A stretch of DNA of 64,000 nucleotides from CAWBRT01 sp963819175 (GTDB lineage Bacteria; Acidobacteriota; Terriglobia; Terriglobales; Acidobacteriaceae), in the NCBI GenBank assembly GCA_963819175.1, contig CAWFVJ010000021.1:62001-126000 (forward strand), written 5' to 3'. The notes below the pieces were generated by a model. That model was not told the origin of the DNA, made no database searches, and saw only the letters and a list, made by a program, of their open reading frames with translations. The translations under genes and the position numbers were made by a program. This document shows, one piece after another, positions 44,461-52,538 of the stretch (positions within the stretch are counted from its first letter, which is position 1; each line of letters opens with the position of its first letter).

Positions 44461-44613
44461 GGGATGTCCACCGACATTCGTGTGCGCCTCGGCAACCGCG
44501 TCCGCACGCTGCGCCGCCAGCGTGGCTGGATGGTCGCCGCTCCTGTCGCGGCGCCTCTACCCATTCTCGTCGTTTTTAGTCGTTGCCCGCGTGCGTATTC
44601 TCTTGCCAATTAG
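44461..44613 (+). pseudogene. Remnant of an XRE regulator
   Basis: ATG 44461 encodes VRLGNRVRTLRRQRGWM, the same first HTH helix as in the genes at 36404 and 38459, but the rest is unrelated. Probably a truncated copy. Confidence 0.35.
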
Positions 44614-44699
44614 GCAACTAGTTTGTTGCTGTCCATCTCTAAGCAGGTTTGTAGCTGAATTCGGGGCTGATCCGTAAATCCGCAGAGGTTTCAGATTAC

Positions 44700-46421
44700 A
44701 TGTACACATCCTTCTCTCCAGCACTTAGCCGCCGCCAACGGCCTTTTCAGTTTATTTCGATCTTCTTCCTGATGGCGATGTTGCTGGTTGGCACGCTGCG
44801 GGCGCAGAACGTGACCGCGACTGTGCCCGTTGGGACAACCCCCGTTGCGGTGGCGGTCAACTCGGCGACCAACAAGATCTATGTCGCCAACCGAGGAAAC
44901 AACAGCGTGACGGTGATCGACGGGGCAAGCAACAGCACCATCACTGTCAGCGTCGGGCCGAACCCGGCCGCGGTGGCGGTCAACTCGGTGACCAACAAGA
45001 TCTATGTCGGCGGCAGCTACGTGACGGTGATCGATGGGGTAAGTAACGGCACCACCACCGTCAGGGCCGGGTCGGGCGCCGGTGCGGTTGCGGTCAACCC
45101 GGCGACCAACAAGATCTATGTCACCGATTTTAGCGACGGCACGGTGACGGTGATCGATGGGGCGAGCAACAGCACCACCACCGTCTGCGTTGGGACGAAC
45201 TATCTGTGCGATGATGCATTCCCAGTTGCGGTTGCGGTCAACCCGGTTACTAACAAGATCTATGCCGTTAATTATGGCGTCAACACTGGCAGCGGCACAG
45301 TGACGGTGATCGATGGAGCGACCAACAGCACCACCACTATCACCGATCCTGCGGCGGTAACCCCTCAGGCGATTGCGGTCAACCCGGTGACCAACAAGAT
45401 TTATGTCGTTAACAACGGCAGCGTGACCGTAATCGACGGCGCGACCGACAGCATCACCAACATCAGTGGTGTTGGCGCGGTAGACCCCAGCGCGCTGGCA
45501 ATCAACTCGATGACCAACAAGATCTACGTCGCCAACAGTGACAGCGTGACGGTGATCGATGGAGCGACCAACAGTACCGCCACTATCGATGTTGGGATAG
45601 AACCCATGTCGATAGCGGTCAACCCGGCGACCAACCAGATCTATGTTGCCGCCAATCTCGGCAACAGCGTGACGGTGATCGACGGGGCAAGCAACAGCAC
45701 CACCACCCTCAGTGTTGCTGGACCCGATGCGGTGGCGGTCAACCCGGTGACCAACAAGATCTATGTCGCCAGCTCGGGCGGCAACAACTTGACAGTGATC
45801 AATGGGGCAGGCGGCACCACCACCTCCCCCGGTTCTCCCAATCTCAGCTTAACGGCAAGCTCGACCACCTTGGCTCTCCAGCAAGGGCAGTCGGGAACTG
45901 TCACCATTTCCTTAACCGGCATCAATGGTTATACCGGAACCGTGAACCTCAGTTGCGGCACCCTGCCAGCAGGGTTGGGATGTAGCTTTGCGCCCGCATC
46001 AGTGACGGCGAATGCCGCCGGTTCGGCGGTAACCTCTGTACTGACCGTTACCAGCGCAGGGCCATCAGCCATGCTGAACAAGAACGGTGCGCGTCCGCTG
46101 TTTGCGATGTATTGGACGATGGGCTTCGGTGCCTTCGGTTTTGTGCTGGTCAGCGGAGGCGCTCGTCGTAAGCGTCTGGCGATGATTGGTCTGGTGCTCT
46201 TGTCGTTAGCTCTGGTAATGGCAATGGTGGCGTGCGGCAGCGGTAGCAGCGGCAGCGGTAGCAGCGGCAGCGGTAGCAGCGCCAATATCAGTAGCAGCGC
46301 AAGCGGAAACAACTCTGGCAGCACGCCAATTGGCACCTATAATGTCACCGTGAATGCGGTAGATGCTGCCAGTGGAACGCCTACTCAGTCGGCACCGCTG
46401 ACGATCACTGTGACGCAATAG
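44700..46421 (+). CDS. Secreted YVTN-type beta-propeller repeat protein
   Basis: 573 residues. An N-terminal signal (FISIFFLMAMLLVGTLRA) is followed by about nine to ten repeats of some 33-45 residues each, with the core VAVNPVTNKIYVANSG...VTVIDGATNSTTT (about 35-385). Then comes an Ig-like segment (TLALQQGQSGTVTISLTGIN), a transmembrane region with basic flank (FGAFGFVLVSGGARRKRL, LVLLSLALVMAMVACGS), a Gly/Ser-rich linker, and a final beta-segment ending in APLTITVTQ. The repeats should form a seven- or more-bladed propeller. Acidobacteria have many such envelope proteins, thought to bind surfaces or polymers. A strong hairpin follows the stop. Confidence 0.88.
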   Translation: MYTSFSPALSRRQRPFQFISIFFLMAMLLVGTLRAQNVTATVPVGTTPVAVAVNSATNKIYVANRGNNSVTVIDGASNSTITVSVGPNPAAVAVNSVTNKIYVGGSYVTVIDGVSNGTTTVRAGSGAGAVAVNPATNKIYVTDFSDGTVTVIDGASNSTTTVCVGTNYLCDDAFPVAVAVNPVTNKIYAVNYGVNTGSGTVTVIDGATNSTTTITDPAAVTPQAIAVNPVTNKIYVVNNGSVTVIDGATDSITNISGVGAVDPSALAINSMTNKIYVANSDSVTVIDGATNSTATIDVGIEPMSIAVNPATNQIYVAANLGNSVTVIDGASNSTTTLSVAGPDAVAVNPVTNKIYVASSGGNNLTVINGAGGTTTSPGSPNLSLTASSTTLALQQGQSGTVTISLTGINGYTGTVNLSCGTLPAGLGCSFAPASVTANAAGSAVTSVLTVTSAGPSAMLNKNGARPLFAMYWTMGFGAFGFVLVSGGARRKRLAMIGLVLLSLALVMAMVACGSGSSGSGSSGSGSSANISSSASGNNSGSTPIGTYNVTVNAVDAASGTPTQSAPLTITVTQ

Positions 46422-46462
46422 CGGGTGACCACGGCGCGCGGGCGCCGACGGTGAATAGCAAA

Positions 46463-46482
46463 GGCCGGGATCGCTCCCGGCC
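46463..46482 (+). terminator. Hairpin repeat, copy 2, after the propeller gene
   Basis: Identical to 43468-43487 (8-bp stem, 4-nt loop), 42 nt after the propeller stop. No T-run follows, so termination would be weak or factor-dependent. Confidence 0.5.
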
Positions 46483-46517
46483 GTCACCTGAACCGACAAT
46501 TCAACCGCTGGATGAAG

Positions 46518-46535
46518 GGGCTGCTACGGCAGCCC
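46518..46535 (+). terminator. Hairpin with UNCG-type tetraloop
   Basis: GGGCTGC-TACG-GCAGCCC: a 7-bp stem closed by C(UACG)G, an unusually stable tetraloop, followed by TCTTT. Likely the real terminator of the propeller gene. Confidence 0.6.
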
Positions 46536-46640
46536 TCTTTCGTCGTTTGTTCGTTCTACTACACAAATCTGGCACAGTCGGCCAAAAAGCCTGTTTTAGA
46601 CCCTCTCGATTGTGCTTGTATCTTGTTTATTATGTTAGGC

Positions 46641-46685
46641 TTGGCGTCCCCGGCGGGATTTGAACCCGCGTTACCGCCGTGAAAG
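46641..46685. repeat. Proximal attachment site within tRNA-Glu
   Basis: 45 bp identical to 43250-43294. It contains the 3' part of the tRNA gene, as usual for tRNA-targeting elements, so the tRNA stays complete after integration. Confidence 0.88.
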
Positions 46686-46719
46686 GGCGATGTCCTAGGC
46701 CAGGCTAGACGACGGGGAC
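46642..46719 (-). tRNA. tRNA-Glu (anticodon TTC), CCA encoded
   Basis: Read on the minus strand from 46719: acceptor GTCCCCG pairs with CGGGGAC; D arm with TAGCCTGGCCTA; anticodon stem TCGCC/GGCGG around loop CTTTCAC, so the anticodon is TTC; T arm GCGGG-TTCAAAT-CCCGC; discriminator G then CCA. 75 nt plus CCA. A good promoter lies upstream at 46757-46785. Confidence 0.95.
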
Positions 46720-46756
46720 TCTACAGGCAGGAACTCTTGCACGTAACAGCAGTTTC

Positions 46757-46785
46757 ATCGTATCAGCACACCTCGGCAGTGTCAA
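46757..46785 (-). promoter_or_regulatory. Sigma-70 promoter of tRNA-Glu
   Basis: On the minus strand TTGACA (46785-46780), 17-nt spacer and TACGAT (46762-46757). The -10 box ends 37 nt before the tRNA 5' end. This is a near-consensus housekeeping promoter. Confidence 0.75.
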
Positions 46786-47163
46786 AAGCCTATCTGCAGA
46801 GGTCCCCGACTCCTGCTCCGCGCCGTCCTCGGAGCAGAGGCACGAAGCCGACGGATGCTGATATTATTTTGCAGTCCCCGTCGCAAGGTCGAATCGGGTT
46901 CCCGGCGCACGCTGGAGTTGCGCGTGTTGGGCAGGGCAGTATGGCTCAACCTGCCGACAAGCGTTGTCATCACTGGTTGCAACTCGCTGCCGGTGTTGTC
47001 CGCGAATTCCCCGTTTCTCTCCGTGGCGAGCGAAGGACAAATTGAGTAACCAGATCAGCCACTTTTCGACGGCAGCTCGAGCCATCCTGAATGACTCAGC
47101 AAGCCGTCTGATGCTCACCATTCAACCCCAACCGGGGTGTCGAGGGACCCGGCGCGAGGAGAG
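46786..47163. other. Intergenic region right of tRNA-Glu
   Basis: No supported gene. Short frames here on both strands lack ribosome sites and coherent sequence. It marks the border between the accessory region and core genes. Confidence 0.45.
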
Positions 47164-47166
47164 ATG

Positions 47167-47592
47167 ATGTTGAATCGGAAGACCGTTGTTCGCCTCTTTG
47201 CTTTGTTGCTTTTATTGGCCTCGATCAGTATGGCTCAAAACCGGCCGCCGGTGCCGTCGCCTCCCGCCGCAAACCCACAGGCAGGCGCGCAGAAGGGGAT
47301 GATGATGCTTACCATCTTCTTGCACCACGACGAGTCCAAAACACTCGGCCAGATCAATGCCGACCTCAAGGCACACGGCTATTTCGACAATTTTCCTCCC
47401 AAGGACGTCGAAGTCGTTTCCTGGTACGTGATGATGGGCATCGGGCAGGTCGTCACGCTTCGATTCCCGGCCGAGCGTTTGCGTGAAGTGAATCTCGCGA
47501 TCGAGAACGGCGCGTGGGGAGCGTTCCGAACGGACTTCTATCCGACCTACGACTACAAGTCCGTGTGGGAAGCCGCGCAGAAGAAAAAGTGA
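47167..47592 (+). CDS. Small secreted protein
   Basis: About 141 residues from ATG 47167 (GGAG with 6-nt spacing; ATG 47164 also possible). A signal peptide (VVRLFALLLLLASISMAQ) and a Pro-rich linker precede a compact domain: MMMLTIFLHHDESKTLGQIN and VEVVSWYVMMGIGQVVTLRF, with alternation of strands and helices like a ferredoxin-fold (dimeric alpha/beta barrel) protein. Function unknown. Confidence 0.65.
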   Translation: MLNRKTVVRLFALLLLLASISMAQNRPPVPSPPAANPQAGAQKGMMMLTIFLHHDESKTLGQINADLKAHGYFDNFPPKDVEVVSWYVMMGIGQVVTLRFPAERLREVNLAIENGAWGAFRTDFYPTYDYKSVWEAAQKKK

Positions 47593-47706
47593 ACGCGCAG
47601 TAACATAGTATTGGGTCGTGGCAGCTGGGCCGGATGTCGCATCAACCGGCCCAGTGAGTCATTCATTCCGGCACTGTTTCGCCGGGCCTGAACCCCTGGA
47701 GCAACC

Positions 47707-48300
47707 ATGGCCGATCCGCTCTACCTGAGCTTGTGGTTCCCAACCTTTCGCGCCGAAGAAATGGCGGTGCGTGCGCTTGGCGTTTTACAGCAGTTTCCTT
47801 TTGCGTCCGCCGCGCCGGGGATCGCTTACGTTGCAGTGCAGCCCATTAGTTACTCGGAGCCTTCCATCCTTGAGCGCCGGTTCACGCCGCCTGCCACTCC
47901 AGAAGAAGCCATGGAGGTAGTGCAGGAGTTTGCCCATGAAGACTACGCCATCACCCTGGAGGCTTATTGGGACTTATGGGTACCCGCTGTCGAGAGCAGT
48001 CAGTGGGCGCGGCGCGAGAACAAAGTCAGCTTCATCCTCCATGGCACGGAATTCGATGAGGGTACCTACACCGAACTCGGACATCTCGAAATCGACTTCG
48101 GGTTGGACTTCCCGTTCCTCTACGAAGAAATGGATCTGTCGCTCGCGGATCAACAGCGGGTGCGCGAGAATGTCGCCCAGCTCGTTGCCTTCACGCATGC
48201 AGTGGAGAAGCACTGCCAACTGACGGGACGCATACTCTGGTCGGAAAGCGAAGAGAACCTCGCGCAAAAACTCGTCGCCCGTTTGCAAAAAGTGCAGTAG
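47707..48300 (+). CDS. Conserved hypothetical protein
   Basis: 197 residues, no signal or membrane segment. It contains LYLSLWFPTFRAEEMAVRAL, an acidic middle (EYDEGTYTELGHLEID-like strand stretch) and a helical end (QLVAFTHAVEKHC). Cytoplasmic. No family recognised. Confidence 0.65.
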   Translation: MADPLYLSLWFPTFRAEEMAVRALGVLQQFPFASAAPGIAYVAVQPISYSEPSILERRFTPPATPEEAMEVVQEFAHEDYAITLEAYWDLWVPAVESSQWARRENKVSFILHGTEFDEGTYTELGHLEIDFGLDFPFLYEEMDLSLADQQRVRENVAQLVAFTHAVEKHCQLTGRILWSESEENLAQKLVARLQKVQ

Positions 48301-48341
48301 AGACAGGCGAATACCCCCCGAATAAGACATTCAGCAGCCCT

Positions 48342-49586
48342 CTAGAGCGCTCGCGACAGCACGTGGGTAAATCGCTGCTTTAACTTCAGGAATGGAGTCT
48401 CCAGCCAACGGTAGGAAGCCGCCGCCAACACGACCGTCAGCATCAGCGCAATCACTCCGTGCAATGCCAGGCGCCCGGCAGACTTTGCGAAGTTTGGCAT
48501 CAGATAGTCTGAACACATCAGGGCCAACACATGGAATACATAGAGCCCATACGAAATGCGGCCCAGATATACCAGCAAGCTCTTGTCCAGCATCGGCCGG
48601 CTGCAAAGCACGGCGATGAGCAGCGCCGAAGCTCCCGCAGCCATGGCCGGGTAGCCAAGCAATAGGTCCTGCAACTTGAGAGGATCGGCTTTAATGCGGA
48701 AAAAATTAGCGGCTAGCCACAACAGCGCAATTCCCGCTGTCGCGAGCGCGACCCTCGCTCTCACGCCAATCGCAGGTGTTCTTCCCTTCAATAACACCGC
48801 AATCAGAATGCCGGCCGCAATCGGGTCGAGTTGCACCAGCGTGTTGCACCAGGCCTGGGTCTCCATCGTGTGGTGCAGTCCAAGATAAACGCGTGTCGCA
48901 TTCGCCAGGGCCAGCATGCAAACCGCAATTGCCAGCATCGTTGCAGTTCCTGCCCGCTTTACCGCAGCCGGCCACAGCAGGTAAAACTGCTCTTCGATCG
49001 AGATGCTCCACAATGGAAAGATCACTGAGGACGGGAAACCATGAAACACAATCCACCAGTTTCCCGCCAGAAAGGTGAATCCCATTGCTGCCCGCCACCC
49101 GATGTGCTGTCCGGGCACAAACAACTGCATCGCCGCCGCCAACGCCAAAAATGCGAAATAGAGCGGCCATATCCGCAGCACTCGGCGGGCATAAAACGAC
49201 CTGACATCGACCTCTCCCAACAGAGACTTCTCCCGCAACAGCAGCTCCGTGATGAGAAACGAGCTGAGCACGAAGAAAATGTCGACGCCGAAGGCGCCCG
49301 TCGCGGCGAGGCCCGCCAGAAGATGACCAAGCCACAACGGCATGTGAAGAGCGGCATACGCCGAAACTTCGTGCGGCAGCGCGTGGTGGCAAAACACGGC
49401 GAAGAACGCGAAGAAGCGCAGGATGTCCAGCTCAGGATGATAGAAGCGCGATGCCGCCACCCTTGCCGGCGCTTCCTCGGCTATCGCTTCATTCCAGATG
49501 GTCGTGAGGGAAGACAAAGCAGAATCGATTGGCCCATTTCGAAATGTCGATACCGTACATGGTAGCAGGCGAGGCGCGATCGACAT
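48342..49586 (-). CDS. Membrane acyltransferase (acyltransferase 3/OafA family)
   Basis: About 414 residues from ATG 49586; an alternative TTG at 49625 adds 13 residues. Ten transmembrane helices. The family signature is LDILRFFAFFAVFCHH with the conserved His; further motifs are VDIFFVLSSFLITELLLRE, FYARRVLRIWPLYF and PLWSISIEEQFYLLWP. These enzymes O-acetylate or otherwise acylate surface polysaccharides or antibiotics, taking the acyl group across the membrane. The gene has no glycan cluster beside it. Confidence 0.9.
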   Translation of the reverse strand: MSIAPRLLPCTVSTFRNGPIDSALSSLTTIWNEAIAEEAPARVAASRFYHPELDILRFFAFFAVFCHHALPHEVSAYAALHMPLWLGHLLAGLAATGAFGVDIFFVLSSFLITELLLREKSLLGEVDVRSFYARRVLRIWPLYFAFLALAAAMQLFVPGQHIGWRAAMGFTFLAGNWWIVFHGFPSSVIFPLWSISIEEQFYLLWPAAVKRAGTATMLAIAVCMLALANATRVYLGLHHTMETQAWCNTLVQLDPIAAGILIAVLLKGRTPAIGVRARVALATAGIALLWLAANFFRIKADPLKLQDLLLGYPAMAAGASALLIAVLCSRPMLDKSLLVYLGRISYGLYVFHVLALMCSDYLMPNFAKSAGRLALHGVIALMLTVVLAAASYRWLETPFLKLKQRFTHVLSRAL

Positions 49587-49625
49587 AGAAGAACTGCTGT
49601 CGGTCAGCCCTGTCGCACCAGACAA

Positions 49626-49656
49626 AGAAGGCCCGGCTTTTTCAGCCAGGCCTTCT
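49626..49656 (-). terminator. Hairpin terminator of ppdK
   Basis: AGAAGGCC pairs with GGCCTTCT (8 bp) around a 15-nt region that itself can pair (CGGCT/AGCC), followed by TTTGT on the minus strand. It lies about 50 nt after the ppdK stop. Confidence 0.65.
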
Positions 49657-49705
49657 CCTGCTGATGCTGGTTGTTGCTCGAGCTAAGAGCCTGCGTGTTT
49701 CAGAG

Positions 49706-52441
49706 TTACTTCGTCTGGCCGCCCTCCATCCCTCTTTCCGCCAGTCCTTCCTGCGCCGCGGCAAGGCGTGCGGTCAAAACACGGAACGGGGAGCAGGAGA
49801 CGTAGTCCATGCCGACGCGGTGGCAGAACTTTACCGATTCGGGCTCGCCGCCGTGCTCGCCGCAGATGCCAACCTCCAGCTTCGGACGCGTGCTGCGGCC
49901 GCGCTCGGTACCCATCTTCACCAGCTGTCCCATGCCTTCCTGGTCCAACACTGCAAACGGGTCCTGCTTGATAATTCCGTCCTTCAGATAGGCCGGCAGG
50001 AACTTGTTGATGTCGTCACGCGAAAAGCCGAATGTCGTCTGCGTGAGATCGTTGGTGCCGAAGCTGAAGAACTCGGCCTCCTGCGCAATCTGGTCCGCCA
50101 TCAGACAGGCACGCGGCAGCTCGATCATGGTGCCAACCAGGTACTCGACCGTCGTGCCCTTCTCCTTGAACACCTCTGCGGCGACGCGGCGACAGATGTC
50201 AGCCTGGTTTTTCATTTCCTTGATGCCGCTGGTGAGCGGGATCATGATCTCCGGGTGCACCTTGATGCCTTTTTTCTTGACGTCGACGGCCGCCTCCAGA
50301 ATGGCGCGCGCCTGCATCTCGGTGATCTCCGGATACGTGATTCCCAAACGGCATCCGCGGTGTCCGAGCATCGGGTTGATCTCGTGCAGATCTTCCACGC
50401 GAGACAACAGATGGCGAAGTTCCTTCAGCTTCGGAGACTTCGGCTTGCTGATCTCGAGCTTGGCGATTTCCACCATCAAATCCTCGCGCTTGGGCAGGAA
50501 CTCGTGCAGCGGAGGATCAAGGGTGCGAATGACAACCGGCAAGCCGTCCATTGCCTTGAACAGGCCGGCGAAGTCGGCGCGCTGCATTGGAAGCAGCTTC
50601 TTGAGCGCCGTACGGCGGTCCTTCTCGTTGTCGGCCAGAATCATGATGCGCATGAACGGCAGACGGTCCTCGGCAAAGAACATGTGCTCGGTGCGGCACA
50701 GGCCAATGCCTTCCGCCCCGAACAGCCGGGCCTGCTTCGCGTCACGCGGAATGTCTGCATTGGCGCGCACTCCCAGCTTGCGATACGGATCGGCCCAGCC
50801 CATGAACTTCACCAGGTCCGGATTGTCCGCCGAAACCGCGATCGTGTTCAGCTTGCCCTTGATCACGCGGCCGGTCGTGCCATCCAGAGATAGCCAGTCG
50901 CCTTCCTTGAACACCTGCCCTTTCACCCGCATCTCGCGCTTCTTCTCGTCCACATAGATGTCGCCCGCACCAGCCACACAGCACTTGCCCATGCCGCGCG
51001 TGACCACCGCAGCGTGCGACGTCATGCCGCCGCGCGAAGTCAAGATGCCGGACGCGATTTCCATGCCATGAATATCTTCCGGCGTGGTTTCGCCGCGCAC
51101 CAGGATGACCGATTTGATCTTGCCCTTCTGGGTGTAGGCGACAGCGTCATTGGCACTGAACACGATCTGCCCCACAGCCGCGCCGGGGGATGCCGGCAAA
51201 CCGGTAGCGAGCACTTCGACCTTGGTTCCCTTTTCGTCGAGCTGCGGTACCAGGAAGTCATAAAGCTGATTGGGCTCTACCCGGAAGATCGCCTCTTCCT
51301 TTGTGATCAAGCCCTCTTCCACCATGTCGATGGCCAGGCGCACAGCCGCCAGTCCCGTACGCTTGCCGTTGCGGGTCTGTAGCATGTAAAGCTTGCCGTC
51401 CTGAATGGTGAACTCGAAGTCCTGCATGTCGCGATAGTGCTTTTCCATGCGCGACGTAATATCGCGCAGCTGGTTGTAGACTTCCGGCATGATCTTCTCA
51501 AGCTCCGTGATGTGAGCCGGAGTGCGCACACCGGAGACGACGTCTTCGCCCTGCGCGTTCAGCAGGAACTCGCCGTAGAATTCTTTCTTACCGGTTGCTG
51601 GGTTGCGCGTGAAGCCGACGCCCGTGCCGCTGTTATCGCCCATGTTGCCGAAGACCATCGCCTGCACGTTGACGGCTGTTCCCAACCAGTCATCGATGTT
51701 GTTGATGCGCCGATAGGTCTTGGCACGCTCGTTGTTCCAGCTCCGGAAAACCGCGTCGCGGGCCATCACCAGTTGCTCGCGCGGAGTCTGCGGGAAATCG
51801 ATCTTCGCGAACTTCTTGACCACCTTCTTGTACTCGGCGATCACTTCCTGCAGCGCGGCAGCGTCGAGATCGGTATCCAGCTTCGCCTTCTTCTGTTTCT
51901 TCTTTTTGTCGAAGACTTCCTCGAAATGCGCCTTTTCGATCTCCAGCACGACGTTGCCGAACATCTGGATGAGCCGGCGATAAGAGTCATAGGCAAACCG
52001 CGGATTGCTGGTCTTCTCCGCCAGGGCCGCCACCGATTGGTCATTCAGGCCAAGGTTCAGAATCGTGTCCATCATGCCCGGCATGGAAAACTTCGCGCCC
52101 GAACGCACGGATACCAGCAACGGACTCTCACCCGAGCCCAGTTTCTGCCCCTGCAGTTTTTCCAGCCTCGCGAGCGCTTCGTCCATCTGCGCGTCGAGTG
52201 CGGGTGACAGCGAACCGCGCATCTGGTCGCGGCAGGCCTCCGTCTGGATCGTGAAGCCCGGAGGAACCGGTAGTCCAGCGTTCGTCATTTCGGCCAGGCC
52301 GGCGCCTTTGCCGCCCAGCACATCCTTCATTTTCCCGTTTCCTTCAGCCTTCCCGCCGCCGAAGAAGTATACGTATTTGACCGCGGTTTCTTTGGGTGTT
52401 GCCATCTGTGCGCTCTCACTTTCAAAAGTTTGTGTACTCAT
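49706..52441 (-). CDS. ppdK: Pyruvate, phosphate dikinase
   Basis: About 911 residues from ATG 52441; GTG 52471 is an alternative. N-terminal nucleotide-binding domain: LGGKGAGLAEMTNAGLPVPP. Central swivelling domain with the phosphorylated His: GGMTSHAAVVTRGMG. C-terminal PEP/pyruvate barrel: GIGLCRTEHMFF and the active-site Cys loop VGICGEHGG. It interconverts pyruvate + ATP + phosphate with PEP + AMP + pyrophosphate in the cytoplasm and can run in the gluconeogenic or PPi-based glycolytic direction. It is the last gene of the recO-glyQ-glyS-ppdK run. Confidence 0.95.
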   Translation of the reverse strand: MSTQTFESESAQMATPKETAVKYVYFFGGGKAEGNGKMKDVLGGKGAGLAEMTNAGLPVPPGFTIQTEACRDQMRGSLSPALDAQMDEALARLEKLQGQKLGSGESPLLVSVRSGAKFSMPGMMDTILNLGLNDQSVAALAEKTSNPRFAYDSYRRLIQMFGNVVLEIEKAHFEEVFDKKKKQKKAKLDTDLDAAALQEVIAEYKKVVKKFAKIDFPQTPREQLVMARDAVFRSWNNERAKTYRRINNIDDWLGTAVNVQAMVFGNMGDNSGTGVGFTRNPATGKKEFYGEFLLNAQGEDVVSGVRTPAHITELEKIMPEVYNQLRDITSRMEKHYRDMQDFEFTIQDGKLYMLQTRNGKRTGLAAVRLAIDMVEEGLITKEEAIFRVEPNQLYDFLVPQLDEKGTKVEVLATGLPASPGAAVGQIVFSANDAVAYTQKGKIKSVILVRGETTPEDIHGMEIASGILTSRGGMTSHAAVVTRGMGKCCVAGAGDIYVDEKKREMRVKGQVFKEGDWLSLDGTTGRVIKGKLNTIAVSADNPDLVKFMGWADPYRKLGVRANADIPRDAKQARLFGAEGIGLCRTEHMFFAEDRLPFMRIMILADNEKDRRTALKKLLPMQRADFAGLFKAMDGLPVVIRTLDPPLHEFLPKREDLMVEIAKLEISKPKSPKLKELRHLLSRVEDLHEINPMLGHRGCRLGITYPEITEMQARAILEAAVDVKKKGIKVHPEIMIPLTSGIKEMKNQADICRRVAAEVFKEKGTTVEYLVGTMIELPRACLMADQIAQEAEFFSFGTNDLTQTTFGFSRDDINKFLPAYLKDGIIKQDPFAVLDQEGMGQLVKMGTERGRSTRPKLEVGICGEHGGEPESVKFCHRVGMDYVSCSPFRVLTARLAAAQEGLAERGMEGGQTK

Positions 52442-52538
52442 TTCAATCTCAACCTCGAAGGCGTCTACCACCGCCGGAATAACAGTGCTGCCAGACCTCC
52501 CGGACCTGTACGACGTTGCCGCCCAAAGGAACCGGTTA

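Noticed and set aside
46451..46663. 70-residue frame ending GVPGGI at the tRNA
   Set aside because: The ending is just the translated tRNA 3' end; the rest covers two hairpins and is not a recombinase.
46864..47121. 85-residue minus-strand frame with a short HTH-like start
   Set aside because: No ribosome site, no continuing domain, and it overlaps no conserved context.
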